From the NCBI GenBank assembly GCA_003339415.1, contig PDHQ01000399.1:1-26907 (forward strand): a DNA stretch of 26,907 nucleotides, written 5' to 3'. The translations under genes and the position numbers were made by a program. The notes under the pieces are model-generated. The model did no database searches, was not told the DNA's origin, and saw only the letters and a list, made by a program, of their open reading frames with translations. Position 1 is the stretch's first letter; every line of letters begins with the position of its first letter. Of the stretch, positions 9,466 to 19,364 are shown piece by piece. Origin of the DNA: Ophiocordyceps camponoti-saundersi (nom. inval.). Taxonomy: Eukaryota; Ascomycota; Sordariomycetes; Hypocreales; Ophiocordycipitaceae.

Positions 9466-10575
9466 CTACTAAACTTTTATATATTCTATAAATCCCGCGC
9501 TTAAAGCGACGCGGATACGGACCTCTTATTCTTATATTATAAGCAGACTTCGCTCTTTCCGTTACCTTATAATAATAGCCTCGAGCCGCGCCTAAAATAA
9601 CTCCGGGGGGGAGGGTAACGCTATATAAGTTAATCGTAACTACGAAAATCTTTTACTCGAAATATAGCTTTATTTTAAATTATAGTAAATTTAAACTTAA
9701 AAATTTATTATATTTTTTACCTTATTAGAAGCTAAAGCGAGTATTAATAAGATTATTTTAAGGAATACCTTAATCTTTATATAAGTAATTATCGAATAAG
9801 TAGCGGAGTTTAAGAGGGTCCGGGGAAGCGCCCCCCTTACTCCGACTCCGTTAATTAGTAATATTTCCTTAGCTATTATAGCCGCGGTTTCCTCTTTTTT
9901 CTATAACTTTAAGGGGAGTGGAACTCCTCTAATATAAGCTACGGTTATAGCTAAAACGCTAGAGAAAACTATTAAAAAATAAATTCCTAAGTAATATAAG
10001 CGTTAGCTTATAATTTACTTTAATTTTATTACTATTTTATTTTAAGTTTAAGGCTTTAAGGTAATTATAATAAATATTAACCGCGGATTTTACGGGTAAA
10101 GTAAAGCTTTTATTATAAGGAAATTACCTAGTAATAATATTACGGTAATATTTTAAGATATTATTTATAAGCTTTAGTTTAATTTAAGGTAGCTTTATAT
10201 TATTTTTAGAGAAAAGGCACGCTTAATTAGCGGAGGTTATACTTTTATTATAAAAGGGGTATTAGCGTAAGCCTTATAGTAGGGCGGGAAGGAGGCTTTT
10301 TTAAAAAAGATTAAGTTTTCGAATAAAATTTTAATAATATAATTATACGTAAAGAGATATTATTTAGGGACTTAGCGGAGTTTTCTTATAATTATTATTA
10401 ATAGCGTAATAAACGCGAACTAGATTTATAATAAGGGTATAATAATATAAGCGGAGATTTTTAATATAAAACCTTATAAGCTAAAAGTTTAATTTTAGTA
10501 ATATTTTAAGTATTACTAGCTTAGATATATCGCTAAATATTATATAGCGAAGTTATAATATAGCTAGTACTCCGC

Positions 10576-10624
10576 CTTTCTATATACGGAGGGTAAGTTA
10601 GCTTACCTTATAATATATAGAAAG
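10576..10624. other. Nested inverted repeat (cruciform-type) inside D
   Basis: Outer arms CTTTCTATATA (10576-10586) and TATATAGAAAG (10614-10624) enclose inner arms GGTAAG (10592-10597) and CTTACC (10602-10607) around a 4-nt loop. The aligned place in the other D copy (about 20680-20720) has lost most of the pairing through mutation. It could be a structural element of the transposon. Confidence 0.6.
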
Positions 10625-10686
10625 AGACTATATTATTACTCTCTTTATTAGGGGACTTACCTTAAATAAAGTTAACTTTATTTTAA

Positions 10687-10962
10687 AATAAAAATAGCGT
10701 AAGATTAAGCGAAAAATACTTATATTTCCTAACCTTAGAGATTTATAAATCGGAACTTTATATATACCGCCCCTCCCCCCCTTTTAGCGCCGACTAAAGT
10801 TTAGTAATAGCTAGGGCGGAAACGCTAAAAGGCGAATATAGTAGCTTTACCTCTAACCCCCTCTCCGAACTTATTTATAGCTCCACTACGATAATTAGGC
10901 CGCCTTTTAAGATTAGCTATTATAAGGTTTATTACGGGCTAGTAAAACCTTTATATATTCCT
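10687..10962 (+). pseudogene. Decayed frame in D (92 codons, one stop)
   Basis: One frame is open from 10687 to 10962 except for TAA at 10795-10797, which would be CAA before RIP. It is bounded by TAA at 10684 and 10963. The predicted residues are mixed and not low-complexity (for example S-S-F-T-S-N-P-L-S-E and R-P-P-F-K-I-S). No ATG is present and no family is recognised. The direction is opposite to the coding direction of F relative to the shared E end, so it may be fortuitous in this GC-richer sequence. Confidence 0.3.
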
Positions 10963-11334
10963 TAATCGCGTTAATAAAGCCTCGATCGAATAGATTATTT
11001 AGGATATTATAATTAAGCGCGGAAATTTAGTTTATAGTAATAATAACGCTTAAGAAGATAAGTAGCTATACGGACTCCGTACCGGACCTAAACTACGCGT
11101 ACTTTTACTACCGCAGACTCCGCTTCGGAGAATATATCGGCTTCCTAATTACTTATTATTACTAGACCTATCTAAGGTATAGAGTACCGGGTACGGACCT
11201 AATTTAGCCCTAAACTAAGGTAACGCTTAAGGGGAGGGTTTTACTCTAAGTTCTCTAGTTTTTCCCACTCTTAGAATATATATAAGATAGTTTTAGGCTA
11301 AATTAAGCATACTAGCGTATAAATATTATTATTA
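10950..11334 (-). repeat. Repeat E as the right end of D
   Basis: Inverted relative to 12074-12450 (about 385 bp alignable), and over its outer 140 bp to 8614-8757. It contains repeated tacggacctaa motifs and short hairpins such as CTCCG-ctt-CGGAG near 11117, most of which are lost in the other E copies. Confidence 0.75.
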
Positions 11335-11344
11335 TTATAATATA
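11335..11344. repeat. Target-site duplication of D, right
   Basis: Exact copy of 9456-9465. It sits at the end of an (ATT)n run, so a few bases of uncertainty remain about where D ends. Confidence 0.7.
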
Positions 11345-12073
11345 TTACTTATATAAGTTTCTCTAAAAAGCTCCTAACTTAATAATACTTATAAAAGCTA
11401 TAAGCTATATAATAAACTTTATAACTTATAACTAGCTTTATAATAATCCTAAGTAAAGTTTATATTAATAAACCTTATATAATTAAAGTAATTATAAATA
11501 ACTATTTTTAATATTTAGTTTTTATAAAAATAATAACTTTATTATAAAATATATAAAAGATTAACCGCTTTATTTAGCTTACTTTATTTAGTAAGGAAAG
11601 CTATAATATTATTATTATATAAGAATTTTAGCTTAATATATATAATTACTTTTTACTTTTAAAACTTACTTTTTACTGCCTTATTTAAAGCGAAAATAAA
11701 GCTTTCCTTTATATATATAAATAATATAAAGTTAATAACTAAAACTTTATTATAAAGCTTAACCTTATTAGAGTATTTTTCTATAATAGACCCTAGGTGC
11801 TTATTATCTATTTCCTACTACTTAAAATATATATTAAACCTCTTTTACGCTTATTACCTCCTTTTTCCTCCCCGCCCTCCGCCTCCGCCTCCGCTTTACT
11901 AATTATTTTTAGTAACTTTAACGCTTATTACCCCTTTTAGAACTTTTATAACTATACCTCCTTTTACTTTATAAAGCTTCTTTTTACCTTTTATTAACTC
12001 CGCTTTAAACTCCTTACCCCTTTTTATAAAATTACTTAAAAAATATATAAGTAAAGGATTGATATTATTATAA
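11345..12073 (+). mobile_element. Block C, second part
   Basis: Continues C after the D insertion and aligns inverted with 17497-18215 almost without gaps. It includes the purine/pyrimidine-skewed, GC-richer stretch 11860-12010, matched by 17520-17690. The homology ends at 12073, next to the E terminus of F; in the inverted copy it ends at 17497, next to the other end of F. Confidence 0.85.
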
Positions 12074-12450
12074 TAATATTTATATACTAAAATGCTTTAT
12101 ATAGCTTAAAACTATCTTATATATATTCTAAAAGGGAGAAAAACTAAAAAGCTTAAAGTAAAACCCTCCCCTTAAGTATTACTTTAGCTTTAAGTTAGAC
12201 TTTACCTATACCTAGTACTTTATATATTTAATAAGTTAAGTATTAACTAGCGATTTAAAAGCTAATATTTTCCCTAAAGCGGACTTTATAATAATAAAAA
12301 TACGCATAAACTAAGTTTAGTATAAAGTTTATATAACTTACTAATCTTTTTAGCTATTATTATCGCTATAAACTAAATTTTTATATTTAATTAAAATAGC
12401 CTTAATAATCTAATTAATTAAAGCCTTATTTATTTATTTATTTATTTATA
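12074..12450 (+). repeat. Repeat E at the left end of F
   Basis: Aligns inverted to the last about 385 bp of D (11334 down to 10950), and its first 140 bp directly to 8614-8757. Beyond 12450 the similarity to D fades. This shared end is the evidence that D and F may be related, for example D as an internally rearranged derivative. Confidence 0.7.
12426..12450. repeat. Short (TTTA)n tract, ~6 units
   Basis: Occupies the same position relative to F as the much longer (AAAT)n tract at 26780-26907 does in the inverted copy. In D the aligned sequence (about 10950-10975) is not a repeat. Confidence 0.85.
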
Positions 12451-12689
12451 TATAAAGGGCCTTTAGAATATTTAAAGCTTTTATAATATATTAAGTAGGA
12501 AAAATCCCTTAAAATAAAGCAAAACCCCTTAACTATAAAAAGAAAACTTACTATAAGCTTATATAAAAGTATAGCGGTAGCTAATAATAATATAATATAA
12601 TAAGCTTACTACCTAAAGGTAATTTTAAATAATATAAGAAAAGTAAGGTAAAAAAGGGAGTACGGAGAAAAGGAAAGTTTATAAAATAT

Positions 12690-12815
12690 AGGGCGGAAAA
12701 AGCGAGGCGGTATAGCATAGCGCGGGGCGGTGCGGGGCGGTATAGCGCGGTATAAAATAATATAAAGTAAGGCGGTATAGCGCGGGGCGGAGGAAGGAAA
12801 ATCCGAGGGGGGGTA
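12690..12815. repeat. GC-rich degenerate tandem block (GGCGGTATAGCGC-type)
   Basis: Variants of gcggggcggtatagcgcgg recur several times. The equivalent inverted block in F' is at about 26435-26545 (ataccgcc units). It stands out against an otherwise very AT-rich surrounding. Its units contain few CpA sites, which explains why it survived RIP. It lies upstream of ORF-A and could be part of a 5' regulatory region. Confidence 0.7.
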
Positions 12816-12874
12816 AGGTAAAATAATAAAGTAGCTACTTTATTATCTATTAATAATTAAAAAAGGGGGGGGCA

Positions 12875-12970
12875 TATCTTTTTCTTTCTACCTCCTTTTT
12901 TTTTCTTTTTTTTCTTTTTTTTATTATTTTTAGAAAAAAATATATTTTTAACCCCCTCTCTTAACTTTTC
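12875..12970. repeat. Polypyrimidine tract of F
   Basis: A C/T-only run at about 12876-12922, almost all T with interspersed C, is followed by further pyrimidine-rich sequence. F' shows the complementary polypurine tract at about 26268-26355. Confidence 0.75.
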
Positions 12971-13495
12971 CTCTTCTTTTAACTTTTATAATAAAAAAAT
13001 AATAATAATAATTATATAGCTATATATTAATAAAGTAATAATATTATAATATTTAAGATTATTTATAAAAAGCTTTATAATATCTTTTATATTATATATA
13101 TAGCTTAATTAGCTAAACGCGGGGTTTTATATTAAAAGTAATAAAATAAATAATATTATATTATATAACTATATATAAAGCTAATAAAATATATAAGCTT
13201 TTAATTAGCTAATTATTATAATTATATAAAAGCTTAATATAAATATTATAAAATAAGTAAAGTTAAAAGTAATATTAAAAGTAAAGTTAGAGTTTAGATA
13301 TTAACTAAGTTATAAATTTATTTAAATAAATTATACGCTATAGCTATAAAAAGAATAAAATATATTAATAAAGAAAGATAATAAAGTAGCTTATAAGTAA
13401 ATATAAAGTAAAGTAAAATAAAGTAAAATCTAAAGCTAGCTAATAATAAATAATAAAAGTAATTTTAAGCTAACTTATATTATACTTAAAGCTAA

Positions 13496-14590
13496 AATAA
13501 AATATTAAAGCTTTACCTTATTATAATAATAATATTAACTAAGGCTAATATTTTAATAAAGGCTGCTACTTTAGTAGCCGCTTTATTTACCCCTTTTATA
13601 GCTATAATTATTAATCTTCCTTCTTATAAGTTATATATACTAATTCCGCTATATTTTAAGATATTTACTATAGGTAGTAAGATAATTATTAAAGTAAGTA
13701 AAGCGGGGGGCGGAGCGGTAGAAAAGATAGCGGTAGAGATAATAGTAGCGATAATAGTAGCGATAATAATAGCGGAAATAAATACTCCCGCTAGATTAGA
13801 GGCGGAGGTAGTAGCGGAGTCGGAGGCGGCGGGGGTAAGGGAGCTTATAATAAAAGTAATAATAGCTATAAAATCTAAGATTAATATAATAATAGTAATA
13901 ATAATAATAATAGCGGGGGCTATAATAATTATTATTAAGTAAATAATTACTTAGCTATATAAAATTATATTATTAAAGTTTATAATAAAAGTTTACTCCC
14001 GCTTTAATAATATTAATAATACTTAAGCTTAAATATTATATAAAATCTATAAAATAAAATATAATATTAACTAGTAAATTATAAGTAATATTAAAATAAA
14101 TTAATTAAAATATATATTAAGTAATATATTTAAGCGTAGTTATACGCTTAACTTAAACCTAGGAAAGCTACCGCTAAAAATAAAGCTAAAAGTAAATAAA
14201 GAGGTAATAGCTTTATCGCTTATCTTTATTATATTAATATTAAAAAATAAGTTAAAGTAAATAATAGTTAGGAGAGATAAGGAGGCGGGCGAAGCGGAGG
14301 AGAAAGTAAATAAGGCGGAGATAGCTAATAAGGTAAAAAGGGCTAAGGGCGCGGAGATAGCTAAAAATATAATAAGGGAGGTAAAAGCGGGGGTAGAGGA
14401 GGAGTTAGTAAAGGTAAAAGCGGAGGTAATAAGAGCTATAAAAAAGCTAAAGTTAAAGCTAAACTTTATCTAAATACTTAAATCCCTTTTTACGGAGTTT
14501 ATATTAATAGCGTTAAAGCGTGCGGCGGAGAGCGATAATAATAGCTTAGAGGATAAGCTTATAAAAGTTAAGGGTATAATTAAGTATAGA
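13496..14590 (+). pseudogene. F ORF-A: decayed ~365-codon frame, product unknown
   Basis: Open without any stop for 148 codons (13496-13939) and again for 70 codons (14261-14470), all in one frame. The frame continues from the TAA at 14471 to TAA at about 14591, and further in fragments to about 14690. Interruptions are TAA/TAG, as expected from CAA/CAG. The middle of the first run is a low-complexity segment (V-A-I-I repeats; the Ile codons are ATA, probably former ACA Thr), followed by an A/E-rich stretch. The second run is rich in Glu, Lys and Ala and looks helical or coiled-coil, and a basic C-terminus follows. F' has the same frame. There is no ATG, so no start can be chosen. A Gag-like or DNA-binding accessory protein is possible but unsupported by a motif. 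Confidence 0.55.
13720..13790 (+). repeat. 12-bp coding-type tandem repeat in ORF-A
   Basis: Units of the form GTAGCGATAATA recur about four times in frame. The F' counterpart (about 25368-25420) has a 15-bp unit (ACCGCTTTTATTATT on the plus strand). Both unit lengths are multiples of three, consistent with variation in a once-translated low-complexity linker. Confidence 0.6.
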
Positions 14591-15140
14591 AGATAAAGTA
14601 AAAGGCGGGGGTAGAAAAGAGGTAAGTAAGATAAGTAAGGCTAAGTAAATTAAGAAGTAAAGTTAAAAGCGGAGTATAAGGTAAATAGATAATAATAATT
14701 ATATAGCGAAAATACTAAGAACTATCCCTTATACTTAAACTTTATATTTAAATATTTTAATATATTAAAATATTATAAAATAATAAAAAGAGGTTAAATT
14801 AGCGGAGGCGTTATAAGCGAATAAATTATAAAATAAAAAAGCTTATAATAGCCTTATAGCTAAAAGCCTTATTAAAGTCCTTATAGTTTTAAATTAAACT
14901 TATAGGAAATATTAATAAGAGCGTCCTCTTATAAGTAGTTAGTTTATAATATAAAGTAAAGTAAGCTATTATTTTATTTTCTCCGTTATTATAAGAGTAA
15001 TAAGAGTTTATAATTATAAGAATAGTATAAATATAAAGAAACTTATTAAAATTAATTCTATTATTATAAAGCTAAGTTAAAGCGCTATTTAAGAATTTTA
15101 AAAGGCTTTAATATATTTATAAAGCGTTACTAGGTTTTAA

Positions 15141-16975
15141 TTAAAGCGGTTTATTAGTAAAGTATCTAGAAAACTAGTTATATTTTCGGAGCTTTCTTTT
15201 TTTAAAGTTTTAGCAAAGCTACTATTCTTTATAAAAGCAGGCCTTAAGAAGCTTAAAAGACTAGAAGGTAATATTCGAAATCCGCACTTAAGTAATAAAA
15301 AAGAATCGGAGGGATTCGAGGGGGACGTAAGGAAGGTAAGGCTAACTTTTATAATATTAGCGGAGGTATATAGTAATTCTTTTAAAAGCGGAGCGGATAT
15401 AAGCTACGGGTCCTTTATTATAAAGGAGTTAGTAGCTATAAGCGGCGTAATAAGATAAGTAAATATTAATAAAGGGGATAAAAATCTTAAACTTAATATA
15501 ATAAGAAGGAGTTATTTAATACGCCCCGGAGATAATATAAAAATATTTAAACTAAGTTATAGCTAGCTATTAAAAGATAAGGCTTTTAAGTTCCTTACCT
15601 AGCGGGGTTAAAGCGGAGTAAATTATAGCGCTAAAAGCGATTATAAACTTAATAACCTTAATATAAATTTCCCTTACTTAAAGGAGTAAAAAGCCTTAAG
15701 TAAATAAAGTAAGCTTAATTAAAGCTAATTATTAATAAGTAAGTTTTTTTATAAAGTAATAGAAATATAGCTTTTATTAAAATTTATAGTAAATTTAAAC
15801 TTTAAGTATATATACTTTTTATATAAGTTAAATAATATTCTTATTAAAGATTAGTAAAATTATATTAATAAAGTAAGCTTTTATAAAATAAAAAAGCTTA
15901 TTTTTAAATAGCTAGAAAGTTATTTTATACTTTACTATTTAATTATAATAAATACTCTAAGCTTATTTAAGCTAATAGCGGACTTAAGTAAGAGTATACT
16001 TAATATTAAAAATATTAATATTACCTATAAATTTAATAATAAATATACTAATCGCTTATTTTAAGCGCTTATAAAAAGATAAGATATATAAAATAAATAG
16101 TATTAGAGAGAGTAAGAAGCTTTAAGGGACTCCGGTAAAAATAAGGAAAAAGTCCGATAGTTTATTATTAACTTTTAAGCGGAAAGTATAGTTAAAAAAG
16201 TAAAAGTAAAGGAAAACTATAATTTATCTAAAAAAGCTAAAAAATTTAAAGATTTCTATTAGCTTAAAGTATAAGATATAATTAAAAGCGCTTATTATAT
16301 TTAATATTAAAAAAGAGGCGGAGCTTTAAAAGCTTTAAGTAATATAGATAGATTTTATTAAGAGGAGTAAGGCGCTATTAATAAACTAGTTAAGCTAGTT
16401 ACCTATCTAACTTTATAATAAGATTTTTATAAACTCCGCCGCGTAGGATATTTTCTTTATTATTATAATTTTAAAAATCTTACTTATAATATTAAGAAAG
16501 GAGATAAGATAATAGCTATTTAAAGTCTAATAAACTTTTAAGCTTTTTCCCGCTTTTTAAAGAATTATAATATTAAAAGTTTAATATTAAGTAAGGAAAT
16601 ATCTATAAATAATATATTCTTAAAAAAGCTTAGTTAAGATTATTATAAAAAGTTATTTATAACTTTTTAAAAAGCTAATAAAGATATTATTAAGCTTAGT
16701 AGATTTTTATAATATAATTTTTAAAAATAGTAAAGCGGACCTTATTTTTAGTAACTTAAAAAAGAATATTTATTAAGGCGAAAAAGTTAGAGATTAGAAA
16801 ATATAAGGTATTTTCTAAGAGATAGGGAAAAAACTTATAAGCTAAAAGCTTTAACTTTATAAAGGAAAATAATTAGAAAATAAAATTTATATCTTATTAG
16901 AAAAGAGAAATATATATAAGCTTTAAAAAAGCTTAACTATAAAGTCTTACTTATTAAGCTATAAATTATATAATA
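15141..16975 (+). pseudogene. F ORF-B: decayed ~610-codon frame, product unknown
   Basis: A single frame runs from after TAA 15138-15140 to about 16975. The first 105 codons (15141-15455) are free of stops, which is striking here, and later stops are TAA/TAG only. The residues look like a globular protein: an I-R-N-P-H-L-S-N segment near 15270, A-D-I-S-Y-G-S-F-I-I-K-E-L near 15400, a G-D-N-I-K-I-F-K-L segment near 15530, and a Lys/Arg/Leu-rich C-terminus (about 16760-16960) with R-Y-F-L-R-D-R-E-K. F' keeps the same frame with many conservative differences. It lies downstream of ORF-A on the same strand, about 450 bp away, in a different frame. I do not recognise the family; it is the best candidate for the mobility protein of F. 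Confidence 0.55.
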
Positions 16976-17496
16976 TTAAGGTTATTATTTATAAAAGTAA
17001 GAAATCGCTTTTAATTATCTTTTTTCGCTTTCCTAATAAATAATTTTTATTATATTATAATATTTTAATATATTTATTAATAATTAAAATTTAATTATAT
17101 TTATTAATATTATTTTATATATTTTATATTTAAAATTATAAAAGTAACTTTTAAAGTTTATTATAAATATAAATAAAAACTATATTATTAAAATAATTTT
17201 AAAATTATTAAATTAGCTATAATATTTAATTAATTATATAGATATATTACTAACTTTTTAATATTTATTATAAACTTTACTTAAATAGCGGAAAATAAAA
17301 GGCGGTTTTTTATTTTTACTTATAAAATATTAATATTAAAATATTTTTAATATAATATTAAAATAAAGTTTAAAAAGGAAAAAATAATAGATAATATAAA
17401 CTAAAAGATATAATTAAAGCCGAAAAAATCGAAGTTTAAGCTAAAATATATAAAAAAATAGTTAAGTATATTTTAAATTAAGTTAATAATATTAGC

Positions 17497-18790
17497 TTTT
17501 TACTTATATACTTTTTTAGTAATTTTATAAAAAAAGGTAAAAAGTTTAAGGCGGAGTTAGTAAAAAGCGAAGAGAAGCTCCGCGGAGTAAGGGGAGGTTT
17601 ATTTATAAAAGTCCTAAGAGGGGTAATAAGCGTTAAAATCGCTAAAAATAATTAGCGGAGCGGAGGCGGAGGCGGAGTATAAAAAAAAAGAAAGAGGTAA
17701 TAAGTATAAAAAAAGTTTAATATATATTTAAAATAGTAAAGAGTAAATAATAAATATTTAAAACTTATTATAAAAAGAAACTTTAGTAAAATTAAGCTTT
17801 ATAATAAGGTTTTAATTATTAATTTTATATTATTTATATATATAAAAAAGAGTTTTACTTTTATTTTAGATAAGGTAATAAAAAGTAAGTTTAGGAAATA
17901 AAAAGTAATTATATATATTAAGCTAAAATTCTTATATAATAATAATATTATAATTTTTCTTATTAAATAAAATAAGCTAAATAAAGCGGTTAATTTTTTA
18001 AATATTTTATAAAAAAGTTATAATTTTTATAAAAACTAAATATTAAGAATAATTATTTATAATTACTTTAATTATTAAAAGTTTACTAATATAAGCTTTA
18101 CTTAAAATTATAAAGCTAGTTATAAGTTATAGAGTTTATTATATAGCTTATAACTTTTATAAATATTACTAAGTTAAGAGCTTTTTAAAAAGACTTAGGT
18201 AAATTATATATTATAAAAGGATTATTAAAGCGTATCTCTAAAAGATTTATATTATACTCGCTTTCTTAGAGAAACTATAATAAAGCTTTTATTATTTTTA
18301 TAAAATTACTATTAAATAAAAGCTAGAGGTTAAGCAGATTACGATAATTAGAAAAAGCAAGGTTTATTAGAAAAGCTAAACTTAGTATAGCTTTATTATT
18401 TTTAAAACTTTAAGTAATCTTTTAACTAAGCGAAATATATACCTTTATATAAAATATAATAGGGGGGTTTTTTTTTCTATATAAGGTAGTTTTCTTCTTT
18501 ATTATTATATAAAATAGCTATATAATATTTATATTAAAGGAGCTTTTAGTAATACTTAGTAATATACTTAAATTAGAAATAATTATAATATTACTTAAAG
18601 CGTATAAAGTTTTTATAAAGTTTATAATAAATTATTTTTATAATTACTTTATTTAAGTAAAGCTTATTTATATCCTTTATACTATTTAAGCTTATAATAA
18701 AATAAGTTTATAAAGCTTCTTTATTAATAGTATATTAAAGTTAAAGTACTTTTACTTAAACTATATTAACTTTATTTACCTCTCTTATTA
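17497..18790 (-). mobile_element. Block C', main part
   Basis: Reverse complement of 8885-9465 plus 11345-12073, contiguous here because D is absent. It provides the uninterrupted reference that defines the D insertion. It begins directly at the right end of F. It includes a GC-richer purine-skewed part at 17545-17690. Confidence 0.85.
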
Positions 18791-19364
18791 TACGCTTATA
18801 TATATAATCTTTTAATAAGTATATATACTAAGCTAGCTATTAGATATAATATATAAAAAAGGGAGACGGGCTAGCTACTAATTATAAGATTATAGAATAG
18901 CTACTATAAAAAATATAAATATAGGTAAAAGTCTTTTAAGAATTAAAATAGTAACTATAAAAGAATCTAAATTACTACTTAAAGGAATATTAGACTAATT
19001 TATATAGCTAAGAGCTTAAGGAAGATTTCTTAATATAATCTTAAAAGTCTTTACTTAAGGGGATTTTATAGTAATTTCTATATATATTAGTAAAACAGAG
19101 ATTTCCTAGTATGCGGTGATTTCCTAGTATACGGGGATTTCCTAGTAAAATCCGGAGATTTCTAAAAGTATATTTTAATACTAAATCTAGTAAGAAATCT
19201 CGGTAAAATCCTAAGAGTTATTATAGAGAAATCCTAAGAGGAAATCTTAGTAATTTCCTAAGCGTAAAGGTAATAAAATTTTTAAGGGAAATTTAAGTAA
19301 AATCTTAAGGGGAAAATCTTAGTAAAGTATTATAAGAGGTTAGGCGATTTATAGGGGTGTTATT
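18791..19364. mobile_element. Segment inserted in C', with 18-bp tandem array
   Basis: C and C' align up to about 18790 and resume at about 19365, so about 570 bp here is extra. The flanks read ctcttattata and ctctaataata, a possible imperfect duplication. The right edge contains TGTTATTACA (about 19356-19365), where surviving TG and CA resemble LTR ends. It might be a solo LTR or small element. I see no coding potential. Confidence 0.5.
19095..19335. repeat. Degenerate tandem array of ATTTCCTAGTA units
   Basis: Two near-identical 18-bp units (GATTTCCTAGTATGCGGT, GATTTCCTAGTATACGGG) and a third longer one lie at about 19098-19160. Further diverged copies, alternating in orientation (aaatcctaagag, aaatcttagtaa), run to about 19325. 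The region keeps rare TG dinucleotides. Similar 'tagtaaaatcc' motifs occur in unit B (6400-6475), suggesting a shared type of subterminal or LTR motif. Confidence 0.7.

Larger units (their letters stand above)
9466..11334 (+). mobile_element. Complete D element, 1.87 kb, inserted in C
   Basis: Bounded by a 10-bp direct duplication and absent from the other C copy. Its first about 1.5 kb aligns inverted to 21818-20290 and its first about 530 bp to 640-128. Its last about 385 bp aligns inverted to the left end of F (12074-12450). It is distinctly GC-richer than the other D copies and keeps CGG, GGG and CCC runs, though CA and TG are just as depleted. A 9-11-bp duplication is typical of Mutator-like elements, but I see no convincing terminal inverted repeat and no transposase, so the class is open. 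It is probably a non-autonomous element sharing its right end with F. Confidence 0.75.
12074..17496 (+). mobile_element. Element F, copy 1 (~5.0-5.4 kb, two decayed ORFs)
   Basis: From about 12450 to 17496 it is matched over its whole length by the inverted copy at 21822-26780. The right end is fixed: both copies end in the same 'ttaataatatta' but are then followed by different repeats (C' here, D' there). The left end is either the E terminus at 12074, shared with D, or the TTTA tract at 12426-12450. Features in order: TTTA tract, GC-rich tandem block (about 12690-12810), polypyrimidine tract (12875-12925), ORF-A, ORF-B and a noncoding 3' part. No RT, integrase or transposase motif was legible, and no terminal inverted repeats were seen. 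The class is undetermined. Confidence 0.8.

Noticed and set aside
12690..12815. CpG-island promoter
   Set aside because: The block is a degenerate tandem repeat inside a transposon. It is GC-rich because its units lack CpA sites for RIP to act on.
19095..19335. CRISPR array
   Set aside because: The units are degenerate, adjacent and of both orientations, without regular spacers, and the window is eukaryotic.
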